A DNA stretch of 45,917 bases from Chloroflexota bacterium (GTDB lineage Bacteria; Chloroflexota; Anaerolineae; Promineifilales; Promineifilaceae): positions 14,281 to 60,197 of the forward strand of contig JAHDEN010000011.1 in assembly GCA_020628815.1 (NCBI GenBank). Direction: 5' to 3'. Below, one piece after another: positions 31,380 through 40,118 of this stretch. The position numbers were made by a program, and so were the translations under genes. Positions within the stretch are counted from its first letter, which is position 1, and every line of letters starts with the position of its first letter. The notes beneath the pieces were generated by a model that saw only the letters and a program-made list of their open reading frames with translations, was not told the origin of the DNA and ran no database searches.

Positions 31380-34007
31380 ATGTTTCGCTTTAAAAATATA
31401 TTATTAAGCTTTTTAGGAACCCTACTTTTATTGTTTTTGGTGTCTTGTGGAGGAGATGCTTCTACTTCTGTGGATGAATTAGCTGATCAAACCGGTGATA
31501 CGGTCGTTGAAAGTGATGATTCAGCCGCAGATGAAGTTGAAATGGCAGATGAGAGTGAGCCTGAGGAATCGATAGAAGGTGTAACATTGACCATCGAAAG
31601 CTGGCGCAATGACGATTTGGCTATTTGGCAAGATCTTATCATCCCTGCATTTAACGAACAGCATCCTGAGATCGAAGTCATTTTTGCTCCTTCTGCCCCT
31701 ACTGAATACGATGGTGCTTTGAATACCAAGCTTGAAGGTGGTACGGCTGGTGATTTAATCACTTGTCGTCCATTTGATCGCTCATTGTCTCTGTTTGATG
31801 CTGGTCATTTAGCATCTCTAAATGATCTTGAAGGGATGGCAAACTTTGGGGGTGCTGCCCGCAGTGCTTGGATTACCGATGATGGTTCTGACGTGTTTTG
31901 TGTCCCTATGGCGTCGGTTATTCACGGGTTTATCTACAACGTAGATTTATTTGCCGAAGCTGGTGTCACTGCACCAGAAACTATAGATGACTTCTTTTCC
32001 GCTTTGGATTCTCTTCAAGCGGCTGGAATCACCCCGCTTGACATGGGGACAGCGGATCAATGGGAAGCGGCTACGATGGGATATCAAAATATCGGGCCAA
32101 ACTATTGGAAAGGTGAAGAGGGGCGTTTGGCCTTGTTAAGTGGCGAAGCACGATTGACTGATGCTGAGCATGTCGCCGTGTGGGAACAATTGGCCCGCTG
32201 GGGACAGTATTTGCCAAGCGGCTTTGAAGCCCAGACATACCCAGATTCACAAAATCTATTTACTTTGGGCCAGGCGGCCATATATCCTGCTGGTTCTTGG
32301 GATATTTCATTGTTCAACGAGCAAGCTGAATTTGAGATGGGTGCATTTAAGCCACCGGTTGTCAACGCAGGTGATACTTGTTACATCAGTGATCACACTG
32401 ATATTGCTATCGGGATGAATGCTAATACGCAAAATCCTGAAGCAGCCGAGACTTTCTTGAATTGGGTTGCATCGGCCGAGTTTGCCAATTTGTTTAGCAA
32501 CGCCCTGCCGGGCTTCTACTCTTTGGCGGATGTTGAATTAAATATTGATGACCCATTGGCGGCCGAGTTTGTCGGCTGGCGTAATGAGTGTGAATCGACA
32601 ATTCGTAACTCATACCAGATTTTGTCACGTGGTGAGCCAAACCTTGAAAATGAATTGTGGCGCGTAAGTTCTCAAGTCATCAACGGAGATATCACCCCGG
32701 AAGAAGCTGGTCAGCAGGCACAAGACGGTTTGGACCAATGGTATGGCCCGAGTATGGAAGCGGCCGAAATGGGTGAGGGGGCCATGGCAGAAGATGATGG
32801 CGACGGTGAAATGCTGATGGGGGGTGATATGGCTGGTGCGGTCACTATCGAAAGTTGGCGAAACGACGACCTTGCGATTTGGCAAGATCTTATTATTCCA
32901 GCGTTTAATGTCCATTTCCCAAACATCGAGGTGACTTTTGCGCCCTCTGCACCAACTGAATACGATGGGGCTCTCAACACTCGCCTCGAAGGCGGAACTG
33001 CCGGTGATCTAATCACTTGTCGTCCATTTGACCGCTCTTTAGCCTTGTATGATGCTGGGCATCTGGCAGCGCTCAATGACCTTGAAGGGATGGCTAATTT
33101 TGGTTCAGCTGCAACTAGTGCGTGGATTACCGATGATGGTTCAGACGTTTTCTGTGTTCCGATGGCATCTGTGATTCATGGCTTTATTTACAACGCAGAT
33201 TTGTTTGCTGAGGCTGGTGTTGAAGCACCAGAGACGGTGGATGAATTCTTTGCGACACTAGATGCCCTGCAATCGGCTGGGATCACTCCGCTTGATATGG
33301 GGACGGCCGACCAATGGGAAGCCGCCACGATGGGTTTCCAAAATGTTGGGCCAAACTACTGGAAGGGTGAAGAAGGGCGTCAAGCTCTTTTGAATGGCAC
33401 GGGTAAGCTGACGGATCAGGTGTATGTTGACACTTTGACCCAACTGTCTCGTTGGGGCGACTATATGCCCAGCGGTTTTCAAGCACAGACCTACCCAGAC
33501 TCACAGAACCTGTTCACTTTGGGTCAGGCAGCTATCTATCCGGCCGGTTCTTGGGACATCTCTCTCTTTAACAGTCAAGCTGAATTTGAGATGGGTGCAT
33601 TTAAACCTCCAGTTGTAAATGCTGGTGATGAATGTTATATCAGCGACCATACAGACATCGCTATCGGGTTAAATGCCAATGCGGCCGATCCTGAAGCATC
33701 GAAAGTCTTCTTGAACTGGGTTGCTTCGGCCGAATTTGCCAACCTGTTCAGTAACGCATTGCCAGGATTTTATTCATTAGCCAATGTCGATCTTGATATC
33801 GAAGACCCATTGGCGGCCGAATTTGTTAGCTGGCGAGGTGAATGTAACTCAACCATCCGGAATTCATATCAGATTTTGTCTCGCGGAGAGCCCAATCTTG
33901 AGAATGAATTGTGGAGAGTGAGCGCACAAGTCATCAATGGGGATATCACTCCAGAAGATGGTGCAGTACAGCTACAAAACGGGCTGGATGCTTGGTATAC
34001 CCCTTAG
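31380..34007 (+). CDS. Double-domain ABC sugar-binding lipoprotein (two tandem binding domains)
   Basis: The protein has 875 residues, about twice the usual 420-450. It has a lipoprotein signal ending LFLVSC (Cys23) and an acidic linker to about residue 68. Binding domain 1 spans about 71-457, an acidic Met/Gly linker follows, and binding domain 2 spans about 489-875. The domains align at a constant offset of 418 residues with no gaps and about 84 percent identity by eye. Each keeps the same four cysteines and segments such as APSAPTEYDGALNT and TCRPFDRS. Both look like intact family-1 solute-binding proteins. I chose the ATG at 31380; a TTG at 31353 would put residues before the signal peptide. 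It delivers a sugar, probably GlcNAc-type, to the permeases that follow. Confidence 0.93.
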   Translation: MFRFKNILLSFLGTLLLLFLVSCGGDASTSVDELADQTGDTVVESDDSAADEVEMADESEPEESIEGVTLTIESWRNDDLAIWQDLIIPAFNEQHPEIEVIFAPSAPTEYDGALNTKLEGGTAGDLITCRPFDRSLSLFDAGHLASLNDLEGMANFGGAARSAWITDDGSDVFCVPMASVIHGFIYNVDLFAEAGVTAPETIDDFFSALDSLQAAGITPLDMGTADQWEAATMGYQNIGPNYWKGEEGRLALLSGEARLTDAEHVAVWEQLARWGQYLPSGFEAQTYPDSQNLFTLGQAAIYPAGSWDISLFNEQAEFEMGAFKPPVVNAGDTCYISDHTDIAIGMNANTQNPEAAETFLNWVASAEFANLFSNALPGFYSLADVELNIDDPLAAEFVGWRNECESTIRNSYQILSRGEPNLENELWRVSSQVINGDITPEEAGQQAQDGLDQWYGPSMEAAEMGEGAMAEDDGDGEMLMGGDMAGAVTIESWRNDDLAIWQDLIIPAFNVHFPNIEVTFAPSAPTEYDGALNTRLEGGTAGDLITCRPFDRSLALYDAGHLAALNDLEGMANFGSAATSAWITDDGSDVFCVPMASVIHGFIYNADLFAEAGVEAPETVDEFFATLDALQSAGITPLDMGTADQWEAATMGFQNVGPNYWKGEEGRQALLNGTGKLTDQVYVDTLTQLSRWGDYMPSGFQAQTYPDSQNLFTLGQAAIYPAGSWDISLFNSQAEFEMGAFKPPVVNAGDECYISDHTDIAIGLNANAADPEASKVFLNWVASAEFANLFSNALPGFYSLANVDLDIEDPLAAEFVSWRGECNSTIRNSYQILSRGEPNLENELWRVSAQVINGDITPEDGAVQLQNGLDAWYTP
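31590..32750 (+). repeat. Internal tandem repeat, unit 1 of the binding-protein gene
   Basis: This segment codes for binding domain 1 and aligns with 32844-34004 at an offset of exactly 1254 bases. DNA similarity is clearly lower than protein similarity because many third positions differ. Confidence 0.9.
32844..34004 (+). repeat. Internal tandem repeat, unit 2 of the binding-protein gene
   Basis: This segment codes for binding domain 2, runs to the stop codon, and is the ungapped partner of 31590-32750. Confidence 0.9.
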
Positions 34008-34034
34008 TTATCACAAAGGAACAATAGCAAATAG

Positions 34035-34063
34035 ACCAAACTGGCTTCCAAAGCCAGTTTGGT
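34035..34063 (+). other. Intercistronic hairpin between binding-protein and permease genes
   Basis: ACCAAACTGGCT (34035-34046) pairs perfectly with AGCCAGTTTGGT (34052-34063) over 12 bp, with TTAAAAA after it rather than a T-run. Such hairpins often protect the upstream binding-protein message and reduce permease expression. The permease ATG at 34075 has no ribosome-binding site. Confidence 0.65.
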
Positions 34064-34074
34064 TTAAAAAACAA

Positions 34075-34983
34075 ATGGTTCACAAACGTATACCAACTCA
34101 CATTATCGTTTTTTTATTACCTGCATTTGTCATTTACACTTTGTTTATGATCATCCCGCTAGCAGACAGCTTGCGGTTGAGTTTCTTTTCAAATGAAACT
34201 GGCGACTTTATTTTGTTCGAAAACTACAGGACATTGCTTACTGATGATCTGTGGTCTGTGCGCTTTTGGGGGGCTCTGAAAAATAATCTGATCTTTTTCG
34301 CCATAAACATGGCAGTTCAAAATCCAATTGGTCTTTTGTTGGCAGCCATGCTGAGCCGCAGAAATTTAAGAGGAAGCGGTCTCTATCGCACGCTTCTATT
34401 CATGCCCACAATGTTGTCTGTTGTCATAATCGGATTTATTTGGCAGCTTATTCTCAGCCCTCTTTGGGGGATTGCAGAATCTTTTATGGATGCGGTTTTC
34501 TTGGGGCAGTTTTTTCAACCGTGGCTAGGGCTCGAAGGGTCAGCCCTCAACGTTCTTGCACTGATTTCAGTCTGGCAGTTCATTGGGATACCGATGATGC
34601 TATTTTATGCTGCTCTTCTAGGAATTCCTGAGGAACTTATTGAGGCAGCCCATGTTGATGGGGCTACCCGCTGGCGGGTTTTTTGGTCAATTAAATTTCC
34701 CTTGATATTACCAACGGTCGGTATTGTCAGTATCTTGACCTTTGTTGGTAACTTTAATGCCTTTGACTTAATTTACACTGTAAAAGGAGCCTTGGCAGGG
34801 CCCAACTTCTCAACTGATATTATGGGAACCTTATTTTTCCGCACCTTTTTTGGTCAGCAGCTACAGCTTGGAAACCCTGAAATGGGGGCAACTGTTGCAG
34901 CCATGATGCTGATTATTATATTGGCCGGTGTCATTCTCTACTTGGTTGGATGGCAGCGTCAAATTACAACTTACGAGATTTAA
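34075..34983 (+). CDS. ABC sugar transporter permease (MalF/UgpA type)
   Basis: This 302-residue inner-membrane protein has six hydrophobic segments, beginning HIIVFLLPAFVIYTLFMIIPL. The EAA loop reads EELIEAAHVDGATRWRVFWSIKFPLILP (about residues 195-222 in two parts), which contacts the ATPase. The frame is open further upstream into the binding-protein gene, but the membrane protein starts at this ATG. No ATPase gene is in the operon, so a shared MsmX-like ATPase elsewhere is expected. Confidence 0.92.
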   Translation: MVHKRIPTHIIVFLLPAFVIYTLFMIIPLADSLRLSFFSNETGDFILFENYRTLLTDDLWSVRFWGALKNNLIFFAINMAVQNPIGLLLAAMLSRRNLRGSGLYRTLLFMPTMLSVVIIGFIWQLILSPLWGIAESFMDAVFLGQFFQPWLGLEGSALNVLALISVWQFIGIPMMLFYAALLGIPEELIEAAHVDGATRWRVFWSIKFPLILPTVGIVSILTFVGNFNAFDLIYTVKGALAGPNFSTDIMGTLFFRTFFGQQLQLGNPEMGATVAAMMLIIILAGVILYLVGWQRQITTYEI

Positions 34984-35002
34984 ACGTCTTTGGATAGTGA
35001 TT

Positions 35003-35842
35003 ATGTTGACAAGAACAAAACAACAGCTTAAAGATCATTGGGCCGCTCATATCGTTCTTTTGGTGTATGGGGCCATTGCCCTTTTTCCAATCATCTTGGT
35101 CGTTCTTAACTCATTTAAAGGTCGGAAAGCGATTTTCAACTCCCCTTTATCGATTCCTAATCGAGAAACTTTTAGTTTGATTGGGTATACCACAGTTTGG
35201 GAGCGGGCTAATTTTGATCTTTATTTTGGTAACAGTCTTTTGATAACCATCGTTTCTATCGCTCTGATTTTGCTTACTGGGGCGATGGCGGCTTTTGCTC
35301 TTTCTGAATATGATTTTCGCGGAAACACCTTTTTGGGGCTGTATATGGCATTGGGGATTATGATCCCTATCAGACTAGGTACGGTGGGAATATTGCGCTT
35401 AGTTGTGGCCCTAGGATTAACAAATACCCTGACTGCGTTGATTTTAGTCTATACAGCTCAGGGGTTACCTTTGGCGATTTTTGTTTTGCAGAATTTTATG
35501 AGCCAAATTCCCCGAGAACTTAAAGAGGCTGCCCGGGTAGATGGTGCGAGTGAATATCGAATATTCGCTTTGATTTTGCCTATTGTTCGGCCGGCCGTAG
35601 CTACAGTAGCTGTTTTTGTCATGATTCCTATTTGGAATGATTTATGGTTTCCGCTGATTTTGGCTCCCGGAGAACAAACTAAGACTGTGACGCTGGGTGC
35701 ACAGCAGTTTTTGGGGCAGTTTGTAAGCGACTGGAACGCCGTATTGTCATCCTTGACCTTGGCAATGATTCCAGTTCTGATCTTGTACCTAATTTTTTCT
35801 AGACAGCTGATTAGAGGGATAACGGCTGGGGCGGTGAAATAG
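35003..35842 (+). CDS. ABC sugar transporter permease (MalG/UgpE type)
   Basis: This 279-residue partner permease has six hydrophobic segments, starting after a short cytosolic stretch with IVLLVYGAIALFPIILVVLNSFK. The EAA loop is PRELKEAARVDGASEYRIF. The ATG at 35003 is preferred to an earlier in-frame start inside the previous gene. It pairs with the MalF-type protein to form the channel. A Gfo/Idh/MocA gene starts 1 bp after its stop. Confidence 0.92.
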   Translation: MLTRTKQQLKDHWAAHIVLLVYGAIALFPIILVVLNSFKGRKAIFNSPLSIPNRETFSLIGYTTVWERANFDLYFGNSLLITIVSIALILLTGAMAAFALSEYDFRGNTFLGLYMALGIMIPIRLGTVGILRLVVALGLTNTLTALILVYTAQGLPLAIFVLQNFMSQIPRELKEAARVDGASEYRIFALILPIVRPAVATVAVFVMIPIWNDLWFPLILAPGEQTKTVTLGAQQFLGQFVSDWNAVLSSLTLAMIPVLILYLIFSRQLIRGITAGAVK

Positions 35843-35843
35843 A

Positions 35844-36860
35844 ATGAGTAAACAGTTACGTATTGGTATCATTGGGTCTGGAGCGATGGGGCAAACTCAT
35901 GTGAAGGCTTGGCAAAACACCTCAGCAAAAATTTGTGGGATTGTCTCTAAATCGGAGGAGACGGCCGTTCCCCTAGCTAAAAGCTGTGGGGCAAAGGTGT
36001 TCGACTCCCTTGACCAGCTATTGCCTGTGATTGATGTGGTTGATATTTGTGTGCCAACCCATCTGCATTGTGAGATAACATTAATTGCTGCTGCGGCCGG
36101 TGTACATGTTGTTTGTGAAAAGCCACTAGCACGAAATGTTTCCCAAGCCGTTGAAATGATACAGGCGTGCGAGTCAGCCGGGGTCAAACTTCTTGCAGCC
36201 CACGTGGTACGATTCTTTCCAGAATATGCACAAGCAAAAGCCAAAGTTGTGGCCGGTGAGATTGGTTTACCCGCGATTATCAGGCTCAAGCGCGGCGCCT
36301 CCCAACCGGAAAAATCAAGCGACAACTGGTTTGTAGATTTGGAAAAATCAGGTGGCGTAATCTTAGACTTAATGATTCATGATTTTGACTTTGCCCGCTG
36401 GATTGCAGGAGAGGTTAAAACTGTCTATGCAAAAAATATTGGAACAGAGCATCCCGGTACGAGCGTGGACCACGCTTTAGCGATCCTAACACACGAAAAC
36501 GGTGTTCTTTCTCACATTGAAGGCTCTTGGGCGTACCCTGCTCCGCTTTTTAGAACCCAATTGGAAATTGCGGGTAGCAATGGATTGATTCAGCATAACT
36601 CAGATAAAACAGCTTCGATAGGTAGCTTTTTTTATCAAAGGGAGCAGGCTGATGTTGATGTTCCGTTGCCGGCGAGCCCGATGCATGAGGACCCGTATGC
36701 AACACAGATTAAAGCTTTTTATGCGCATCTGACTGAGGATGCGCCCATCCCAATTTCCGCTAGAGATGGATTGGCAGCTTTAAAAATCGCATTAGCAGCT
36801 TTGAAATCAGCCCAGACAGGAGCGCCTGTAGATATTCAAGAAATGGAGGTAGTCTCGTGA
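35844..36860 (+). CDS. Gfo/Idh/MocA-family oxidoreductase (first of two)
   Basis: This is a 338-residue protein. The NAD(P)-binding Rossmann loop is RIGIIGSGAMGQTH. The family mark CEKPLARN follows VHVVCEKPL (about residue 95), and the C-terminal alpha/beta domain contains GGVILDLMIHDFDFARW. Members oxidise sugars or amino sugars, or act as NAD-dependent glycosidases such as GH109. Its place in an amino-sugar operon makes either plausible. It overlaps the next gene by 4 bp. Confidence 0.9.
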   Translation: MSKQLRIGIIGSGAMGQTHVKAWQNTSAKICGIVSKSEETAVPLAKSCGAKVFDSLDQLLPVIDVVDICVPTHLHCEITLIAAAAGVHVVCEKPLARNVSQAVEMIQACESAGVKLLAAHVVRFFPEYAQAKAKVVAGEIGLPAIIRLKRGASQPEKSSDNWFVDLEKSGGVILDLMIHDFDFARWIAGEVKTVYAKNIGTEHPGTSVDHALAILTHENGVLSHIEGSWAYPAPLFRTQLEIAGSNGLIQHNSDKTASIGSFFYQREQADVDVPLPASPMHEDPYATQIKAFYAHLTEDAPIPISARDGLAALKIALAALKSAQTGAPVDIQEMEVVS

Positions 36861-37888
36861 AAATTGGAATTATGAGTTTTGCACATTTGCATGCTGAAGC
36901 GTACATTGGCAATCTGCGCGCCATTCCAGGTGTTGAGATGATTGGAATTGCTGATGAGCAACTGAAAAGAGGTAAGCAATTTTCTAAACAATTTGACGCT
37001 CGTCTTTACTCCAGTTATGAAGAATTGCTATTAGAGGCTGATGCTGTTTTAGTTTGCTCCGAAAACAGCCGACACCGGCCGCTGGTGGAAATGGCCGCAG
37101 CTGCGGGGGTGCATGTGCTATGTGAGAAACCCTTGGCAACTACGGCTGAAGACGCAGAGGCGATGCTAGCCGCTTGTAAAGCGGCCGGTGTTGTTTTGAT
37201 GACCGCATTTCCGATGCGATTTAGTGCACCGCTACAGCAATTAAAATCGGAGCTAGATTCAGGATCGTTTGGCAAACCTTACTGTGTTAGCTCAGTTAAT
37301 CAGGGGCGTATCCCGGTCGATTATCGTTCATGGTTTGTTGATCCCGAGCTCGCTGGTGGTGGCGCATTGATTGATCACGTCGTGCATTTAGCGGATGTGA
37401 TGCGTTGGTATTTTGAGTGTGAAGTCACTTCGGTATATGCCCAAGCAAACAACCTAATGTACCCAGATGGTGTGGCAAATGATTCAAGAGGAATTGAAAT
37501 TGTTTACGCGGATGAAGTTGCAGTTGAAACGGTTGGGCTAGTGATGCTTACCTTTGAAAATGGGGTGTTTGCTACCATTGACTGTAGTTGGAGCAAGCCC
37601 TTAAACTACCACACTTGGGGAGGCTTGTCGTTTGAAATGATTACAGAGAAAGGGTTAATTACAGCCGATGCCTTTAGTCAGAATCTGAGTGTTCACACTG
37701 AAAAACCGATGGGGCACAATTTGGCGTTTTGGGGATCTGATGCAAATCAGGCGATGATCGAAGAATTTGTTGATTCTATTAGAATGAATCGGGAACCAGC
37801 CGTTACTGCGCTTGATGGCAAGATCGGTTTGGACATTACGTTGGCGGCCTATGAGTCGGTACGAACCGGCATGCCCGTACAACTTTAA
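36857..37888 (+). CDS. Gfo/Idh/MocA-family oxidoreductase (second of two)
   Basis: This 343-residue protein starts with GTG, overlapping the previous stop (GTGA), with GGAGG 9 bp upstream. The Rossmann start KIGIMSFAHLHAEAY lacks the usual GxGxxG, having SFAHLH instead; HVLCEKPLATT is present. The later segment GGGALIDHVVHLADVMRW carries the catalytic-region His. It is clearly diverged from the first copy and probably has a different substrate. Both lie between transporter and NagA genes, so they likely process the imported sugar. Confidence 0.88.
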   Translation: MKIGIMSFAHLHAEAYIGNLRAIPGVEMIGIADEQLKRGKQFSKQFDARLYSSYEELLLEADAVLVCSENSRHRPLVEMAAAAGVHVLCEKPLATTAEDAEAMLAACKAAGVVLMTAFPMRFSAPLQQLKSELDSGSFGKPYCVSSVNQGRIPVDYRSWFVDPELAGGGALIDHVVHLADVMRWYFECEVTSVYAQANNLMYPDGVANDSRGIEIVYADEVAVETVGLVMLTFENGVFATIDCSWSKPLNYHTWGGLSFEMITEKGLITADAFSQNLSVHTEKPMGHNLAFWGSDANQAMIEEFVDSIRMNREPAVTALDGKIGLDITLAAYESVRTGMPVQL

Positions 37889-39046
37889 ATGATCTCAATT
37901 TTAATCCAGAACGCTCAACTCATCCTGCCGGACCAAGTTTCGCTGGGGGCATGTTTGGTCAAAGATGGCCAGATTGCTACCATCTTTGCGGAGCCCTTTC
38001 CCGCATTGGTGCATGCCGACAGGGTTATCGATGCGGCCGGGAGTTTTCTTGCCCCCGGCTTGATCGATTTGCAACTCAACGGGGCGTTTGGGGATGATTT
38101 CACCCAATCCCCAGAAACGATTTGGCCGGTAGCGGCCCGTTTGCCCGAGCTGGGGCTAACCGGTTTTTTACCCACAATCATTACGTCACCGCTGGCCCAA
38201 TCACGATTGGCCCGTGATGTGCTAAAAAAACGGCCGAAGAATTTTAACGGCACCGTTCCATTGGGATTACATCTTGAAGGCCCTTTCTTGAATCGAGAAA
38301 AGAAAGGGGCGCATAACCCCGATCATATTTTGTCGGCGCAGCAGGCTCCGGCCGCTGAAATGGCTGAATGGACGGCTGAAAACGGGGTTCGTTTGGTGAC
38401 CCTTGCCCCAGAAACCGATGGGGCAATTCGGTTGATTCGCCAGTTATCAGACCAAGGCGTGGTTGTGAGTGCGGGCCATTCGATGGCAACGTTTGCGCAG
38501 GCACAAGCCGGGTTTGCGGCCGGAATTACCGCTGTCACCCATCTGTTTAATGCCATGCCGCCGCTGCACCATCGTGAACCGGGGCTGGCCGCGGCCGCTT
38601 TGGCAGATGGGTCGATCACGCTCGGGCTGATTCCCGATGGGGTTCACGTTCATCCTGAGCTGGTTCAGCTGGTATGGCGACTCGCATCCGGCCGGATCAA
38701 CGGTGTGACCGACGCGATGGCTGCGATGGGATCTGATCCTGGCGAGTACAAATTGGGGGACTACACCGTGACGGTGTCAGAGACTGACGCACGATTGCCG
38801 TCAGGCACCTTGGCTGGCAGCATTGTGCGGCCGATGCAGGTGATCCAAAACTTGGTGGCTTACACATTTTGTTCAGTGGCTGATGCGGTCCGCTCTATGA
38901 CCGCTGTCCCGGCCGATTTGCTGGGAATTGGCGCACAAAAAGGGTATCTTGTAACCGGGCAAGACGCTGACCTGATTTTATTTGATAGGGCATTTAATTT
39001 AGAAAAAACAATTATTCAAGGGAGCATCGTTTATGATCGAAACTAG
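37889..39046 (+). CDS. nagA: N-acetylglucosamine-6-phosphate deacetylase
   Basis: This 385-residue amidohydrolase-fold enzyme removes acetate from GlcNAc-6-phosphate. Motifs are GLIDLQLNGAFGDDF (about 53-67), HLEGPFLNREKKGAHNP with the metal Glu, and the His pair in SAGHSMATFAQA and VTHLFNAMPPLHHREPG. The catalytic Asp lies in VTDAMAAMGS. Its end overlaps the next gene by 14 bp. It is the best pointer to an amino-sugar role for the operon. Confidence 0.96.
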   Translation: MISILIQNAQLILPDQVSLGACLVKDGQIATIFAEPFPALVHADRVIDAAGSFLAPGLIDLQLNGAFGDDFTQSPETIWPVAARLPELGLTGFLPTIITSPLAQSRLARDVLKKRPKNFNGTVPLGLHLEGPFLNREKKGAHNPDHILSAQQAPAAEMAEWTAENGVRLVTLAPETDGAIRLIRQLSDQGVVVSAGHSMATFAQAQAGFAAGITAVTHLFNAMPPLHHREPGLAAAALADGSITLGLIPDGVHVHPELVQLVWRLASGRINGVTDAMAAMGSDPGEYKLGDYTVTVSETDARLPSGTLAGSIVRPMQVIQNLVAYTFCSVADAVRSMTAVPADLLGIGAQKGYLVTGQDADLILFDRAFNLEKTIIQGSIVYDRN

Positions 39047-40079
39047 TTATTTATACACAGAAATTTTTGAACAACCGGCTGTGCTCGCCGACCTGCTTAG
39101 CAACGAGTGGGCGGCCGTTTCAAATCTGGCACAAGCCATCCAAGCAAAAAATATAAAGCACATTGTGATTGCGGCCCGTGGCACCAGCGACAACGCTGGC
39201 CGGTATGCTCAGTATCTGCTTGGGGCTAAAAACGGCATGGTTGTCACCTTGTCAGCTCCCAGCTTATTTTCAATTTATGATGCGCCTCCCAGCTTTGACA
39301 ACTGCTTGGTTTTAGGGATTAGTCAGAGCGGGCAAAGTCCTGACATTGTGGGGGTACTTGAAGAAGCGCAAAAGCAGGGGCAGCTCACAGCCGCTATTAC
39401 CAATAGCACCAGCTCGCCGCTGGCACAGGCGGCCGATTTTGTGATCGATATTCATGCAGGGCCGGAAAAAGCGGTTGCGGCTACAAAATCATATACCAAC
39501 TCGCTGGTGTCTATCGCCATGCTTAGCGAAGCTTTGGCGGGATTAGATGAGCCATCGGCCGAGTTGATGCGCTTGCCGGATGCGGTTTCAAAGACGCTTG
39601 AGCTATCTTCTCCCATTTCTGAGATAGCGCATCGGTATCGATTTATGAAGCACTGTGTGGTTATCGGCCGAGGCTTTAACTACGCCACGGCGTTTGAGAT
39701 GGCGCTGAAAATGAAAGAGTTAACCTACACGATTGTTGAGCCATACAGTTCGGCCGACTTTTTGCACGGCCCGTTTGCGGTTGTTGAACAGGGGTTTCCG
39801 ATGATCTTGTTGGCCCCCAATGGCAAAATGAACCAAAGCATGTTGGAGCTGGCCCAGCGGCTGAAGGAAAATCAGGCGGACACCCTGATTTTAAGCGATG
39901 TGGCTGAGCTGCTTGAGCTGGCCACGATACCGGTTCAATTGCCGGCCGAATTGCCCGAATGGCTGTCTCCCATCACCACAATTTTGGCTGGGCAAATGTT
40001 GGGCATGTATTTGGCCCACATCAAGGGGTTTGATGTAGATGAGCCGCGCGGGTTGAACAAGGTTACAAAAACGGAGTAG
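39033..40079 (+). CDS. SIS-domain glucosamine-6-phosphate deaminase (NagB-II type) or GlmS-like isomerase
   Basis: This 348-residue protein has two SIS sugar-phosphate isomerase domains and no glutaminase domain, so it is not full GlmS. Marks are ARGTSDNAGRYAQYLL, LGISQSGQSPDIVGV, the EKAVAATKSYTNSL segment, and the C-terminal DEPRGLNKVTKTE. The last of these matches the E-x-RGL-x-KVTKTE tail of GlmS and NagB-II. Paired with NagA by a 14-bp overlap, it should convert glucosamine-6-phosphate to fructose-6-phosphate and ammonia. Confidence 0.9.
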   Translation: MIETSYLYTEIFEQPAVLADLLSNEWAAVSNLAQAIQAKNIKHIVIAARGTSDNAGRYAQYLLGAKNGMVVTLSAPSLFSIYDAPPSFDNCLVLGISQSGQSPDIVGVLEEAQKQGQLTAAITNSTSSPLAQAADFVIDIHAGPEKAVAATKSYTNSLVSIAMLSEALAGLDEPSAELMRLPDAVSKTLELSSPISEIAHRYRFMKHCVVIGRGFNYATAFEMALKMKELTYTIVEPYSSADFLHGPFAVVEQGFPMILLAPNGKMNQSMLELAQRLKENQADTLILSDVAELLELATIPVQLPAELPEWLSPITTILAGQMLGMYLAHIKGFDVDEPRGLNKVTKTE

Positions 40080-40118
40080 ATTAGACGGCCGTACTTCATC
40101 AATGTAAAAAAAATACGT

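Noticed and set aside
31590-34004. Double binding protein as an assembly artefact
   Set aside because: The two units differ at about 62 of 387 residues and at many silent positions, so they cannot be one sequence assembled twice.
33937-34074. N-terminal extension of the first amino-sugar permease into the binding-protein gene
   Set aside because: The extension reads the 3' end of the binding-protein gene out of frame and through the hairpin; the permease fold starts at the ATG at 34075.
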